Positions 43,964 through 51,193 of a stretch of 64,000 bases of DNA are shown piece after piece. The position numbers and the translations under genes were made by a program. The stretch's first letter is position 1; every line of letters starts with the position of its first letter. Source of the DNA: Clostridia bacterium (GTDB lineage: Bacteria; Bacillota; Clostridia; Oscillospirales; Acutalibacteraceae); contig CAAGBN010000015.1 in NCBI GenBank assembly GCA_900768075.1, forward strand, positions 40,956-104,955. Direction: 5' to 3'. The notes beneath the pieces are model-generated. The model did no database searches. It saw only the letters and a list, made by a program, of their open reading frames with translations, and had not been told where the DNA came from.

Positions 43964-44818
43964 ATGGCTCCGAAAAAGAAAGCAGGACTCGGTAAGGGTC
44001 TCGATGCCCTTTTTATCGATAATTCAACAGAAGAAAACGGCGACAAGCTGGTCAATATCAACGATATTGAGCCTAACAGAGATCAGCCCAGAAAGTTCTT
44101 TGACGATGAAGCTTTGAAAGAGCTTTCGGATAGTATTGCAATGCACGGCGTTATTCAGCCCTTGTTGGTACGCCCTTTAAGTGATGGCGGTTATCAGCTT
44201 ATTGCCGGCGAAAGAAGATGGCGTGCTTCACGTATGGCAGGACTTACTCAGGTGCCTGTAGTTGTAAGAGAAATGACAGATATGGAAGCTATGGAATTGG
44301 CTCTTATCGAAAACTTACAGCGTGAAGACCTGAATCCTATAGAAGAAGCTGAAGGCTATAAGCTTCTGATGGATACCTATTCATTTACTCAGGAGCAGGC
44401 TGCAGAAAAGGTCGGAAAATCAAGACCAGCAGTAGCAAATGCTTTAAGACTTCTTGTTTTACCTCAGGCTGTTTTAGATATGGTAAAACAGGGCATAATT
44501 TCATCAGGCCATGCAAGAACACTTATTCCGCTGTCGGATGAAAAACTCATTATTAAATTAGCAGAGGAAATTTTGCAAAAAGAATTAAGTGTACGTGAAA
44601 CAGAGCGTATAGTAAAAACTCTTATGAAGCCTAAGAGTGAAATTGTAAAGAAAAAGAAGAAAAGAGACCCATATTTTGATGAATGTGAAATTGCAATTCG
44701 TGAAGAACTCGGCAGAATTGCTAAAATCAACGTATCAAAAGGAAATAAAGGTACACTTGAACTTGAATTTTTCAGTAAAGAAGATTTACAGAGCATATTA
44801 GAAGCTCTCGCAAGATAA
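43964..44818 (+). CDS. parB: Chromosome partitioning protein ParB (Spo0J)
   Basis: The 284-residue protein begins with GLGKGLDALF (the ParA-stimulating peptide is basic here) and then has NRDQPRKFFDDEALKEL, AGERRWRASRMAG (CTPase motif) and an HTH (FTQEQAAEKVGKSRPAVAN). A C-terminal dimerisation domain ends the protein. It should load on the three parS sites upstream and slide as a CTP-gated clamp. Confidence 0.96.
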   Translation: MAPKKKAGLGKGLDALFIDNSTEENGDKLVNINDIEPNRDQPRKFFDDEALKELSDSIAMHGVIQPLLVRPLSDGGYQLIAGERRWRASRMAGLTQVPVVVREMTDMEAMELALIENLQREDLNPIEEAEGYKLLMDTYSFTQEQAAEKVGKSRPAVANALRLLVLPQAVLDMVKQGIISSGHARTLIPLSDEKLIIKLAEEILQKELSVRETERIVKTLMKPKSEIVKKKKKRDPYFDECEIAIREELGRIAKINVSKGNKGTLELEFFSKEDLQSILEALAR

Positions 44819-44830
44819 GGAGTAATAAAA

Positions 44831-46099
44831 ATGTTAGATATTAAACTTATAAGAGAAAATCCCGAAAAAGTAAAGGCAGCCATGAAAACAAGAAACAAGG
44901 ATATGGATGCTATTGTTGATGAAATCCTTGCTATTGACAAGCAGGTAAGAGAGCTTACACAGAAAGCTGACGCTCTTAAGGCTGAACAGAATGCTGCAAG
45001 CAAGCAGATCCCTCAGATTAAAAAAGAGGGTGGCGATATCAGCGAGATTATGGCTCGTATGAACGCTATCAAAGAAGAAGTTAAGGTTCTCGATGCTGAT
45101 AAGGCTGAGCTTGCTGCTAAGCAGAAGACTATGATGTATGAATTCCCCAATGTACCCTCAGATACAACACCCGTTGGTAAGGATGACAGTGAAAATGTAG
45201 AGGTACGTCGTTGGGGTGAGCCCAGACAGTTCGATTTTGAGGCTAAGGCTCATTGGGATATCGGTGCTGATTTAGGCTTACTTGATCCTGAAACTGCTGC
45301 TAAGGTAACAGGTGCTCGTTTCCACTTCTACAGAGGTCTCGGCGCAAGACTCGAAAGAGCTATCATCAACTTCTTCCTCAATACACATACAGAGAACGGC
45401 TATACTGAAGTATTCCCTCCTTTTATGGTAAACAGAGCTTCAATGACAGGTACAGGTCAGCTTCCTAAATTTGAAGAGGATGCTTTCAAGCTTACTAATG
45501 ACTATTTCCTTATTCCTACTGCAGAAGTACCTGTAACAAATATGTACCGTGATGATATTATGGACGGTGCACAGCTTCCTATGAGCTTCTGTGCATATTC
45601 AGCTTGCTTCAGAGCTGAGGCAGGTTCAGCAGGCAGAGACACAAGAGGTCTTATCAGACAGCATCAGTTCAATAAGGTTGAGCTTGTTAAGTTTGCAAAG
45701 CCTGAAGAAAGCTATGCTGAGCTTGAAAAGCTTACAAACGATGCAGAAAGAGTACTTCAGCTTCTCGGTCTTCCCTACAGAGTTGTTGCTCTTACAACAG
45801 GTGATATCGGTTTCTCATCAGCTAAGACATACGATATTGAAGTTTGGATGCCCTCTTACGGCAGATATGTAGAAATCAGCTCCTGCTCAAACTTCGAGGA
45901 CTTCCAGGCAAGACGTGCATCAATCAGATATAAGAACGGACCTAAGGATAAGGCACAGCTTGTGCACACACTTAACGGTTCAGGTGTTGCTATCGGCAGA
46001 ACAACTGCAGCTATTCTTGAAAACTATCAGAATGCAGACGGCAGTGTAACTGTACCTGAAGTACTCATACCTTATATGGGTGTAGATGTAATTAAATAA
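44831..46099 (+). CDS. serS: Seryl-tRNA synthetase
   Basis: The 422-residue class II synthetase has an N-terminal coiled-coil tRNA arm (about 30-105). Motif 2 is [21 protein letters not shown] and motif 3 is [19 protein letters not shown]. It starts 12 bp after parB, so it may be co-transcribed; no T-box is present in that gap. Confidence 0.97.
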   Translation: MLDIKLIRENPEKVKAAMKTRNKDMDAIVDEILAIDKQVRELTQKADALKAEQNAASKQIPQIKKEGGDISEIMARMNAIKEEVKVLDADKAELAAKQKTMMYEFPNVPSDTTPVGKDDSENVEVRRWGEPRQFDFEAKAHWDIGADLGLLDPETAAKVTGARFHFYRGLGARLERAIINFFLNTHTENGYTEVFPPFMVNRASMTGTGQLPKFEEDAFKLTNDYFLIPTAEVPVTNMYRDDIMDGAQLPMSFCAYSACFRAEAGSAGRDTRGLIRQHQFNKVELVKFAKPEESYAELEKLTNDAERVLQLLGLPYRVVALTTGDIGFSSAKTYDIEVWMPSYGRYVEISSCSNFEDFQARRASIRYKNGPKDKAQLVHTLNGSGVAIGRTTAAILENYQNADGSVTVPEVLIPYMGVDVIK

Positions 46100-46110
46100 G
46101 AAAACAAGTA

Positions 46111-46153
46111 AAGTTTTGTCAAACTTTTTCAAAAGTTTGTGGGGTGCGGGGCG
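46111..46153. repeat. Dispersed hairpin-GGGGTG element, copy 1
   Basis: AAGTTTTGT, then CAAACTTTT/AAAAGTTTG, then TGGGGTGCGGGGCG. It matches 63795-63838, where one stem pair changes from A-T to G-C on both sides. Confidence 0.6.
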
Positions 46154-46185
46154 AATCCCTACAAATGAAAAAAATAATATTTTCA

Positions 46186-46211
46186 GCGGATAGAGGGAAA
46201 CTTCTGTCCGC
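46186..46211 (+). terminator. Hairpin after serS
   Basis: GCGGATAGA / TCTGTCCGC stem with a G-T wobble, followed by CTATTATTAT; a weak terminator at best. Confidence 0.4.
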
Positions 46212-46230
46212 CTATTATTATAATGAGTAA

Positions 46231-46273
46231 AAAGAAAACCGCACTTTGTTTTTTAGTGCAGTTTTCTTCTTTT
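46231..46273 (+). terminator. Terminator after serS
   Basis: AGAAAACCGCACT / AGTGCAGTTTTCT stem (one mismatch) with a T-rich loop and a TTCTTTT tail. Confidence 0.7.
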
Positions 46274-46358
46274 GTGCGATAGTAAAAAATTTTGCAGCAA
46301 AAATGATTTAGAATGGCGACTAAATAAGTTCGCGATTTCATTATACATCAGATTTAGT

Positions 46359-46390
46359 GTATTGTCAATACAACAGATGTGTTGTATGCT
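46359..46390 (+). promoter_or_regulatory. Promoter with operator in the spacer for the second XRE gene
   Basis: TTGTCA (46362-46367) and TATGCT (46385-46390) are 17 bp apart. The palindrome ATACAACA-GATG-TGTTGTAT (46368-46387) fills the spacer, and a second palindrome GTATTG-T-CAATAC (46359-46371) covers the -35. Autorepression is the simplest reading. Confidence 0.7.
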
Positions 46391-46413
46391 AAAATTTTTC
46401 TGAGGTGAATAGA

Positions 46414-46635
46414 TTGAAGCATACAAATGAGATTATAAAAGACCTAAGAGAAGATAATGACCTAAAACAATCAGATATTGCAAAAGCTTTAAACATAACA
46501 CAGCAAGTATATTCACGATACGAACTGGGAATAAACGAAATACCCCAAAGACATATTATTGCATTATGCAAATTCTACAATGTTTCCGCTGACTATATTT
46601 TGGGTTTGACAAAAGACAAACATCCGATAGATTAA
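46414..46635 (+). CDS. Small XRE-family regulator, second paralogue
   Basis: The TTG at 46414, 6 bp after GAGGTG, gives 73 residues; the GTG at 46405 is part of that ribosome site. The protein is a single HTH domain (KQSDIAKALNITQQVYSRYE) with FYNVSADYILGLTKD at the end. It is closely similar to the regulator at 930-1142 over its whole length, but its operator palindrome differs in sequence. No partner toxin is adjacent. Confidence 0.83.
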   Translation: MKHTNEIIKDLREDNDLKQSDIAKALNITQQVYSRYELGINEIPQRHIIALCKFYNVSADYILGLTKDKHPID

Positions 46636-46642
46636 AATTCAA

Positions 46643-46676
46643 GCGTCAAAGCTAATCTTTGTCGCTTTTTTCTTTT
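46643..46676 (+). terminator. Terminator of the second XRE gene
   Basis: GCGTCAAAG / CTTTGTCGC stem (one T-T mismatch), then TTTTTTCTTTT. Confidence 0.7.
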
Positions 46677-46716
46677 ACTTTCAGTATGTCGCTCCACTCA
46701 TTCATCAAATTTTAAG

Positions 46717-46745
46717 TTGCTTAATTACCATTTTTATGATATAAT
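46717..46745 (+). promoter_or_regulatory. Promoter of the ABC-F gene
   Basis: TTGCTT (46717-46722) and TATAAT (46740-46745), 17-bp spacing. Confidence 0.75.
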
Positions 46746-46787
46746 TAAAAAGTTAACGCCAAAATTATATAATAGGAAGTGATTAAG

Positions 46788-48389
46788 ATGATAAGTACAA
46801 ACAATGTAACTCTCCAGTATGGCGGAAGAGAGCTCTTCAAAAGCGTATCAATGAACTTCACAAAAGGTAACTGCTACGGTCTTATCGGTGCAAACGGTGC
46901 AGGTAAAAGTACATTCCTTAAGATTCTTTCAGGTGAGATTGAACCTAATAAAGGTTATGTTACTATCACTCCCGGTGAAAGACTTTCAGTTTTAAAGCAG
47001 GACCACTTCGCATATGATGAATATGATGTTATAAGAACTGTCCTTATGGGTAATGAAAAGCTTATCGAAATTATGGATGAAAAAGAAAAGCTTTACTCAA
47101 AGGAAGAGTTCACTGAAGAAGACGGTATCAGAATCAGTGAGCTTGAGGAAGAGTTTGCCGAAATGGACGGTTGGAGTGCTGAAAGTGATGCAGAAATTCT
47201 CCTTAATGCACTTGGTATTCACAATGAATTCCACTATATGCTTATGAAAGAGCTTACAGGTGAGCAGAAGGTTAAAGTTCTTCTTGCTCAGGCTCTTTTC
47301 GGTAATCCTGATATTCTTCTTCTCGACGAGCCTACCAACCACCTTGATGTTGCAGCTATTGCATGGCTCGAAGAATTCCTTATGAACTTTGAAAATACTG
47401 TTATTGTTGTCAGCCATGACAGACATTTCCTAAATAAGGTCTGCACACATATCGCTGACTGCGACTTCGGTAAAATCACAATGTATGTAGGTAACTACGA
47501 TTTCTGGTATGAATATACTCAGATGGCACAGAGACAGCTTCGCGAGCAGAACAAGAAAACTGAAGCAAAGATGAAAGAGCTTCAGGAATTTATCGCACGA
47601 TTCAGTGCCAATGCTTCAAAATCAAAGCAGGCTACAAGCCGTAAAAAGCTTCTTGATAACCTTGTGCTCGAAGATATGCCCGTATCTTCAAGACGTTTCC
47701 CCTTTGTTGAGTTCAAGCCTGACAGAGAAATCGGTAACGATATGCTTATTGTTGAGGGTCTCAGCAAAACAATAGGTGACAGAAAGGTACTCGACAATGT
47801 TTCATTTACAATAAGACCCAATGAAAAGGTCGCTTTTGTTGGTACTGACGCTGTAGCAAAGACAACTTTCTTTAAAATAATCACAGGTGAGCTTGAACCC
47901 GATGAGGGTACATTCAAATGGGGTGTTACAACTTCACAGGCTTACTTCCCCAGTGATAACTCAGAATTTTTTGACGATGTAGAGGACAGCCTTATCGACT
48001 GGATCAGAAAGTACTCAGATCTTCAGTTCGAAACTGATGTAAGAGGCTGGCTTGGCAGAATGATGTTCTCAGGCGAAGAAGCTACCAAAAAAGCAAAGGT
48101 ACTTTCCGGTGGTGAAAGAGTACGCTGTATGCTCTGTAAGATGATGCTCAGCGGTGCCAATGTTCTTATTCTTGATGAGCCTACCAACCACCTTGACCTT
48201 GAATCTATCACAGCACTTAACAATGCACTTATTAAGTTCAAGGGTGCACTTCTCTTCACATCCCACGACCATCAGTTTGTTCAGTCTATTGCAGACAGAA
48301 TTATCGAATTCAGAGCTGACGGTGTATATGACAGAAAGGAAACCTACGACGAATTCCTTGAGAATAACGAACTTCTTATAACTAAATAA
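46788..48389 (+). CDS. ABC-F family ATPase (YkpA/YbiT-like translation factor)
   Basis: The ATG at 46788 follows AGGAAGTG and gives 533 residues; an in-frame GTG at 46779 overlaps the ribosome site. Two ABC domains are joined by a charged linker, with no membrane part. Domain 1 has GANGAGKST, a degenerate signature LTGEQKVK and LLLDEPTNHLD. Domain 2 has a degenerate Walker A GTDAVAKTT (Ala for the usual Gly before Lys), a good LSGGERVR and LILDEPTNHLD. ABC-F proteins act in the ribosomal E site. It is not clearly an antibiotic-resistance type. Confidence 0.9.
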   Translation: MISTNNVTLQYGGRELFKSVSMNFTKGNCYGLIGANGAGKSTFLKILSGEIEPNKGYVTITPGERLSVLKQDHFAYDEYDVIRTVLMGNEKLIEIMDEKEKLYSKEEFTEEDGIRISELEEEFAEMDGWSAESDAEILLNALGIHNEFHYMLMKELTGEQKVKVLLAQALFGNPDILLLDEPTNHLDVAAIAWLEEFLMNFENTVIVVSHDRHFLNKVCTHIADCDFGKITMYVGNYDFWYEYTQMAQRQLREQNKKTEAKMKELQEFIARFSANASKSKQATSRKKLLDNLVLEDMPVSSRRFPFVEFKPDREIGNDMLIVEGLSKTIGDRKVLDNVSFTIRPNEKVAFVGTDAVAKTTFFKIITGELEPDEGTFKWGVTTSQAYFPSDNSEFFDDVEDSLIDWIRKYSDLQFETDVRGWLGRMMFSGEEATKKAKVLSGGERVRCMLCKMMLSGANVLILDEPTNHLDLESITALNNALIKFKGALLFTSHDHQFVQSIADRIIEFRADGVYDRKETYDEFLENNELLITK

Positions 48390-48405
48390 TATCAGGAGGA
48401 TTTTT

Positions 48406-49104
48406 ATGATATATGTAATTGGTGATATTCACGGCAGTAAGGCAAAGTACGATGAAATGCTCTCAAAACTTTCACCTGCAGACACAGATGCGGTTTTTGT
48501 GCTTGGAGATGTAATTGATGTCGGTGATGATTCCATAGAGATTCTTCAGGATATGATGTACAGAGCGAATATTTATCCTGTACTCGGTGAACACGAGTAT
48601 ATGGCAAAGAAAGTTCTTCCTTTAATTGAAAAGGCAAAAACTCTTGATGAAGCAAAGAATATGCTTTCAGGTGAAGATAAGGCTCGGCTTGATAAATGGC
48701 TGACAATGAAAAGCGAAAAGACAATAAGCGATTTTCTTGCTCTTTCAGAGGAAGAAAAGGAAAGTATAATTGATTATCTTTCAGAGTTTCAGCCTTATGA
48801 AGAAGTTGAAGCGGGAGGAAAGACTTTTGTTCTCACTCATGCAGGTATAAACAATTTTGATGCTGACAAAGAGCTTGAGGATTACAGTGAAGAGGATTTT
48901 GTCTTTGCAGAAACTGATTATTCCAAGGTTTATTTTCCTAATAAGTATCTCATTACAGGACACACTCCTACAGTTGCTATAAATCAGAAGCTTATGGGTA
49001 AGGTTTATTCTAAAAATGGTCATATTGCAATAGACTGCGGTGCCGCTTACGGCGGAAGACTTGCAGCTATCTGCCTTGATGCACTGAAGCTTCATTATTG
49101 CTGA
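48406..49104 (+). CDS. Calcineurin-like metallophosphoesterase (PPP-like) with altered motifs
   Basis: The 232-residue protein has the PPP layout: GDIHGSKAKYDEML, GDVIDVGDDSIEI and PVLGEHEYM, then LTHAGI and a late ITGHTPT. The usual GDxVDRG has Val for Arg, and GNHE has Glu for Asn, so phosphate handling may differ. It could be a protein or nucleotide phosphatase. AGGAGG precedes the ATG, 16 bp after the ABC-F gene, so the two are probably one transcript. Confidence 0.83.
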   Translation: MIYVIGDIHGSKAKYDEMLSKLSPADTDAVFVLGDVIDVGDDSIEILQDMMYRANIYPVLGEHEYMAKKVLPLIEKAKTLDEAKNMLSGEDKARLDKWLTMKSEKTISDFLALSEEEKESIIDYLSEFQPYEEVEAGGKTFVLTHAGINNFDADKELEDYSEEDFVFAETDYSKVYFPNKYLITGHTPTVAINQKLMGKVYSKNGHIAIDCGAAYGGRLAAICLDALKLHYC

Positions 49105-49113
49105 TAACTTAAT

Positions 49114-49147
49114 GGCTCAAAGGCTTTGCCTTTGAGCTGTTTTAGTT
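49114..49147 (+). terminator. Terminator of the ABC-F/phosphoesterase operon
   Basis: GGCTCAAAGG / CCTTTGAGCT stem, then GTTTTAGTTT. Confidence 0.8.
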
Positions 49148-49164
49148 TCTACAGGAGGTTGGTT

Positions 49165-49244
49165 GGGGGGGCAGGGCCGAAGCGAAGCTTCGGCTGTGCG
49201 CACCGCGCACCAAAATCCGCAGATGCGGATTTTCCTGAGCCCCC
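49165..49244 (-). repeat. Cloverleaf repeat, copy C (80 bp)
   Basis: An outer stem of 11 bp with two mismatches (G-rich left arm 49165-49175, CCTGAGCCCCC at 49234-49244) encloses GCCGAAGC-GAA-GCTTCGGC, GTGCGC-ACC-GCGCAC and AAAATCCGC-AGAT-GCGGATTTT. The hairpin order is the reverse of copies B and D, so this copy is inverted. It lies between convergent genes. Confidence 0.8.
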
Positions 49245-49270
49245 TTGCAGAGACTGAAAATCAGTACATT

Positions 49271-49300
49271 AAAACATCCCGGCAAAATGCCGGGATGTTT
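49271..49300 (-). terminator. Bidirectional terminator before the biotin ligase 3' end
   Basis: AAACATCCCGGCA-AAA-TGCCGGGATGTTT, a perfect 13-bp stem. Confidence 0.85.
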
Positions 49301-49307
49301 ACTGTTG

Positions 49308-50123
49308 TTAGTTTAATTTTATACTTATCTCTCCGCTGTGCAAGGTTTTTTCTTCACCGTCAGCCGTTCTGACTATGAGATGACACATAGAATCAATATC
49401 AACAGCTGTTGCCTGATAGGATTCGATTCCTTGTGTCACAGTTATCTCCTCTCCTAAAAAGAAGAGCCTTTTTTTATATTCCTCTATAAACAGCTTTTTG
49501 TCGAAGTATTTATAATAGAAAATAAGTGCGTTTGCAATTTCGGCAATAAGCTTATTTTTTATATAGAAAGGCTCATCGGTAATAACCGAGGTTGCAATGT
49601 TTTCGATTTCAGCAGGGAAGCCACCATCGGGAGAAATGATATTTACCCCAATTCCGACAATTACATACTCAAGACCGCTACCGTCTTTTTTAAAAGAAGC
49701 CTCAGTAAGTATGCCCGCTGTTTTCTTTCTGTCTATATATATATCATTGACCCATTTGATCTGAGCTTTTTTGCCTGTTGTTCCCTGTAGATTGCCCGTT
49801 GCGGATTCAATAGCAAGAGCAGTAGCTGTTGCGGCGACAGTTGTCAGTAGTGTACACTCTTCAGGTGAAAAAGTCGGTCTTAAAAGAAAGCTTATATAAC
49901 AACCGCTTCCTACAGGTGAAAAGAAAGACCTGCCCTTTGTACCCTTGCCTTTTGTCTGACTTTCAGCAATGAGTAACTTTATTTCACTTTGTCCGCCAAC
50001 CGCCTGACGTTTCAGCTCGTCGTTTGTTGAATCGATCTCTTTTACAATTTCTATATCTATATCCTTAGCATAATCGTGAAGAAGACTTCTGATTCTGTCC
50101 TCCTGAGCTTCACTGTAAAACAT
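49308..50123 (-). CDS. birA: Biotin--protein ligase (BirA-type, no DNA-binding domain)
   Basis: The ATG at 50123 follows AGGTGAT and gives 271 residues; an open extension to 50180 lacks a ribosome site. It joins biotin to target proteins via biotinyl-AMP. Motifs are EIDSTNDEL, KGKGTKGRSFFSP, KWVNDIYIDRKKTAGIL and VIVGIGVNI, plus a C-terminal SH3-like domain. There is no N-terminal helix-turn-helix, so it should not repress transcription. The biotin carrier at 6642-7019 is a probable substrate. Confidence 0.93.
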   Translation of the reverse strand: MFYSEAQEDRIRSLLHDYAKDIDIEIVKEIDSTNDELKRQAVGGQSEIKLLIAESQTKGKGTKGRSFFSPVGSGCYISFLLRPTFSPEECTLLTTVAATATALAIESATGNLQGTTGKKAQIKWVNDIYIDRKKTAGILTEASFKKDGSGLEYVIVGIGVNIISPDGGFPAEIENIATSVITDEPFYIKNKLIAEIANALIFYYKYFDKKLFIEEYKKRLFFLGEEITVTQGIESYQATAVDIDSMCHLIVRTADGEEKTLHSGEISIKLN

Positions 50124-50184
50124 ATTATCACCTGCCGTTTCCTTTTTATATATTAAACAACAAACCGCAGAAAAAAGCAAGAAA

Positions 50185-50212
50185 AAAATGCCGCATCCTA
50201 AGATACGGCAAA
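50185..50212 (-). terminator. Terminator of the small secreted-protein gene
   Basis: Minus strand GCCGTATC-TTA-GGATGCGGC (one wobble), then ATTTTTTT. Confidence 0.8.
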
Positions 50213-50223
50213 AGCTTTTAATT

Positions 50224-50919
50224 TTATGCGAATATTGTAAGAATCAATCTGACAAGGTTGCCGATGGTTGAAATAATTGCAGGAGCAAGTCTGTTTTCAT
50301 CAACGTTAAGGTCAGCAACAACTGACATATCGAAAAACTTTTTAAGGAATGAGTTACCTTTATTTGCACCGAGATCATTTGTGATATCTGCGATAATCAT
50401 ATGAAGTGCAAGCTCACCTGCAAGATGATCATATGTCATCAGATTATAGATGTCAGCATTTGTACCCTTGCCGTCAATGATAGCAAGCTCTTCACATTTG
50501 TCAAAAATCTTCTTTGTAGCATTAAGAAAAACTCGTGCATCGAAGATTTCCTTGCATACACGAAGATCAACAGCAACATAAACTGTTTTAACTCCGCCTT
50601 CAATAGTTGTTATGCGATATGTACAGGAATCAGCAATTTTCTGTGAGATAGCTTCAACCTCGCTCTCTTCAACAAAAACAAATTTTGAGAAGAAGTCGGC
50701 AATTTCTTCGGGTGTGTCTGCGTTTTCTGCAATTGCTTCAATAAGTGAGTCACTTGCTTTGACAGTTGCATCTTCATCGGCATCAACAAGAGCTGAAGCA
50801 GCAGCAATAGCAGCAGAAGCAATCTGCTCATCTGTGAGAGTGTCATCTGCAGCTGATGCGGGAAGCACAAAGCTGAGAGCCATAATTAAAACAAGTGCAA
50901 GAGAGATAAGTTTTTTCAT
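50224..50919 (-). CDS. Secreted helical protein of unknown function
   Basis: The 231-residue protein starts with a clear signal peptide (MKKLISLALVLIMALSFVLP, cleavage after ASA). The mature part is mainly helical, Ala- and acid-rich, with no cell-wall anchor, and ends in a hydrophobic stretch (IGNLVRLILTIFA). I do not recognise a domain. It has its own promoter and terminator and is monocistronic. The AAGGAGG site is 8 bp before the ATG. Confidence 0.75.
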   Translation of the reverse strand: MKKLISLALVLIMALSFVLPASAADDTLTDEQIASAAIAAASALVDADEDATVKASDSLIEAIAENADTPEEIADFFSKFVFVEESEVEAISQKIADSCTYRITTIEGGVKTVYVAVDLRVCKEIFDARVFLNATKKIFDKCEELAIIDGKGTNADIYNLMTYDHLAGELALHMIIADITNDLGANKGNSFLKKFFDMSVVADLNVDENRLAPAIISTIGNLVRLILTIFA

Positions 50920-50947
50920 ATAAATTCCTCCTTAGTAGTATATCTGG

Positions 50948-50977
50948 ATTATACTATAACAGAAAGAGAAAAGTCAA
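50948..50977 (-). promoter_or_regulatory. Promoter of the secreted-protein gene
   Basis: Minus strand TTGACT (50972-50977) and TATAAT (50948-50953), 18-bp spacing. Confidence 0.8.
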
Positions 50978-51041
50978 GAAAAAGATTGCTGTTCTGTATC
51001 AGTCAGAGGGTGCTTCACAAACAGGTCAGCGGTAAAGGTGC

Positions 51042-51122
51042 GGCGGCTCCGCTGCCGAACAAAGTTCGGCGCGAGGGCCTTCGCCCTCGCAAAAATCGCT
51101 TCGCGATTTTTGCGGAGCCGCC
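51042..51122 (-). repeat. Cloverleaf repeat, copy A (81 bp), best formed
   Basis: Outer stem GGCGGCTCCGC / GCGGAGCCGCC (11 bp) encloses GCCGAAC-AAA-GTTCGGC (51054-51070), GCGAGGGC-CTTC-GCCCTCGC (51071-51090) and AAAAATCGC-TTC-GCGATTTTT (51091-51111). The helices abut and only one base (51053) is unpaired outside the loops. It is inverted relative to B and D, and its outer arm matches D. Confidence 0.92.
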
Positions 51123-51142
51123 TCCTACCTCTTCATCTCACT

Positions 51143-51178
51143 AAAAAAAACAGCAGGTACTTTAAAAGCACCTGCTGA
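51143..51178 (-). terminator. Terminator of glyS
   Basis: Minus strand CAGCAGGTGCTTTT / AAAGTACCTGCTG stem with one wobble, then an eight-base T run. Confidence 0.85.
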
Positions 51179-51193
51179 TAACTGAAATCTTTA

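Noticed and set aside
51042..51122. Cloverleaf element as a tRNA or tmRNA
   Set aside because: It has no GTTCRA T-loop, no 7-base anticodon loop, no CCA end, and loops of only 3-4 bases.
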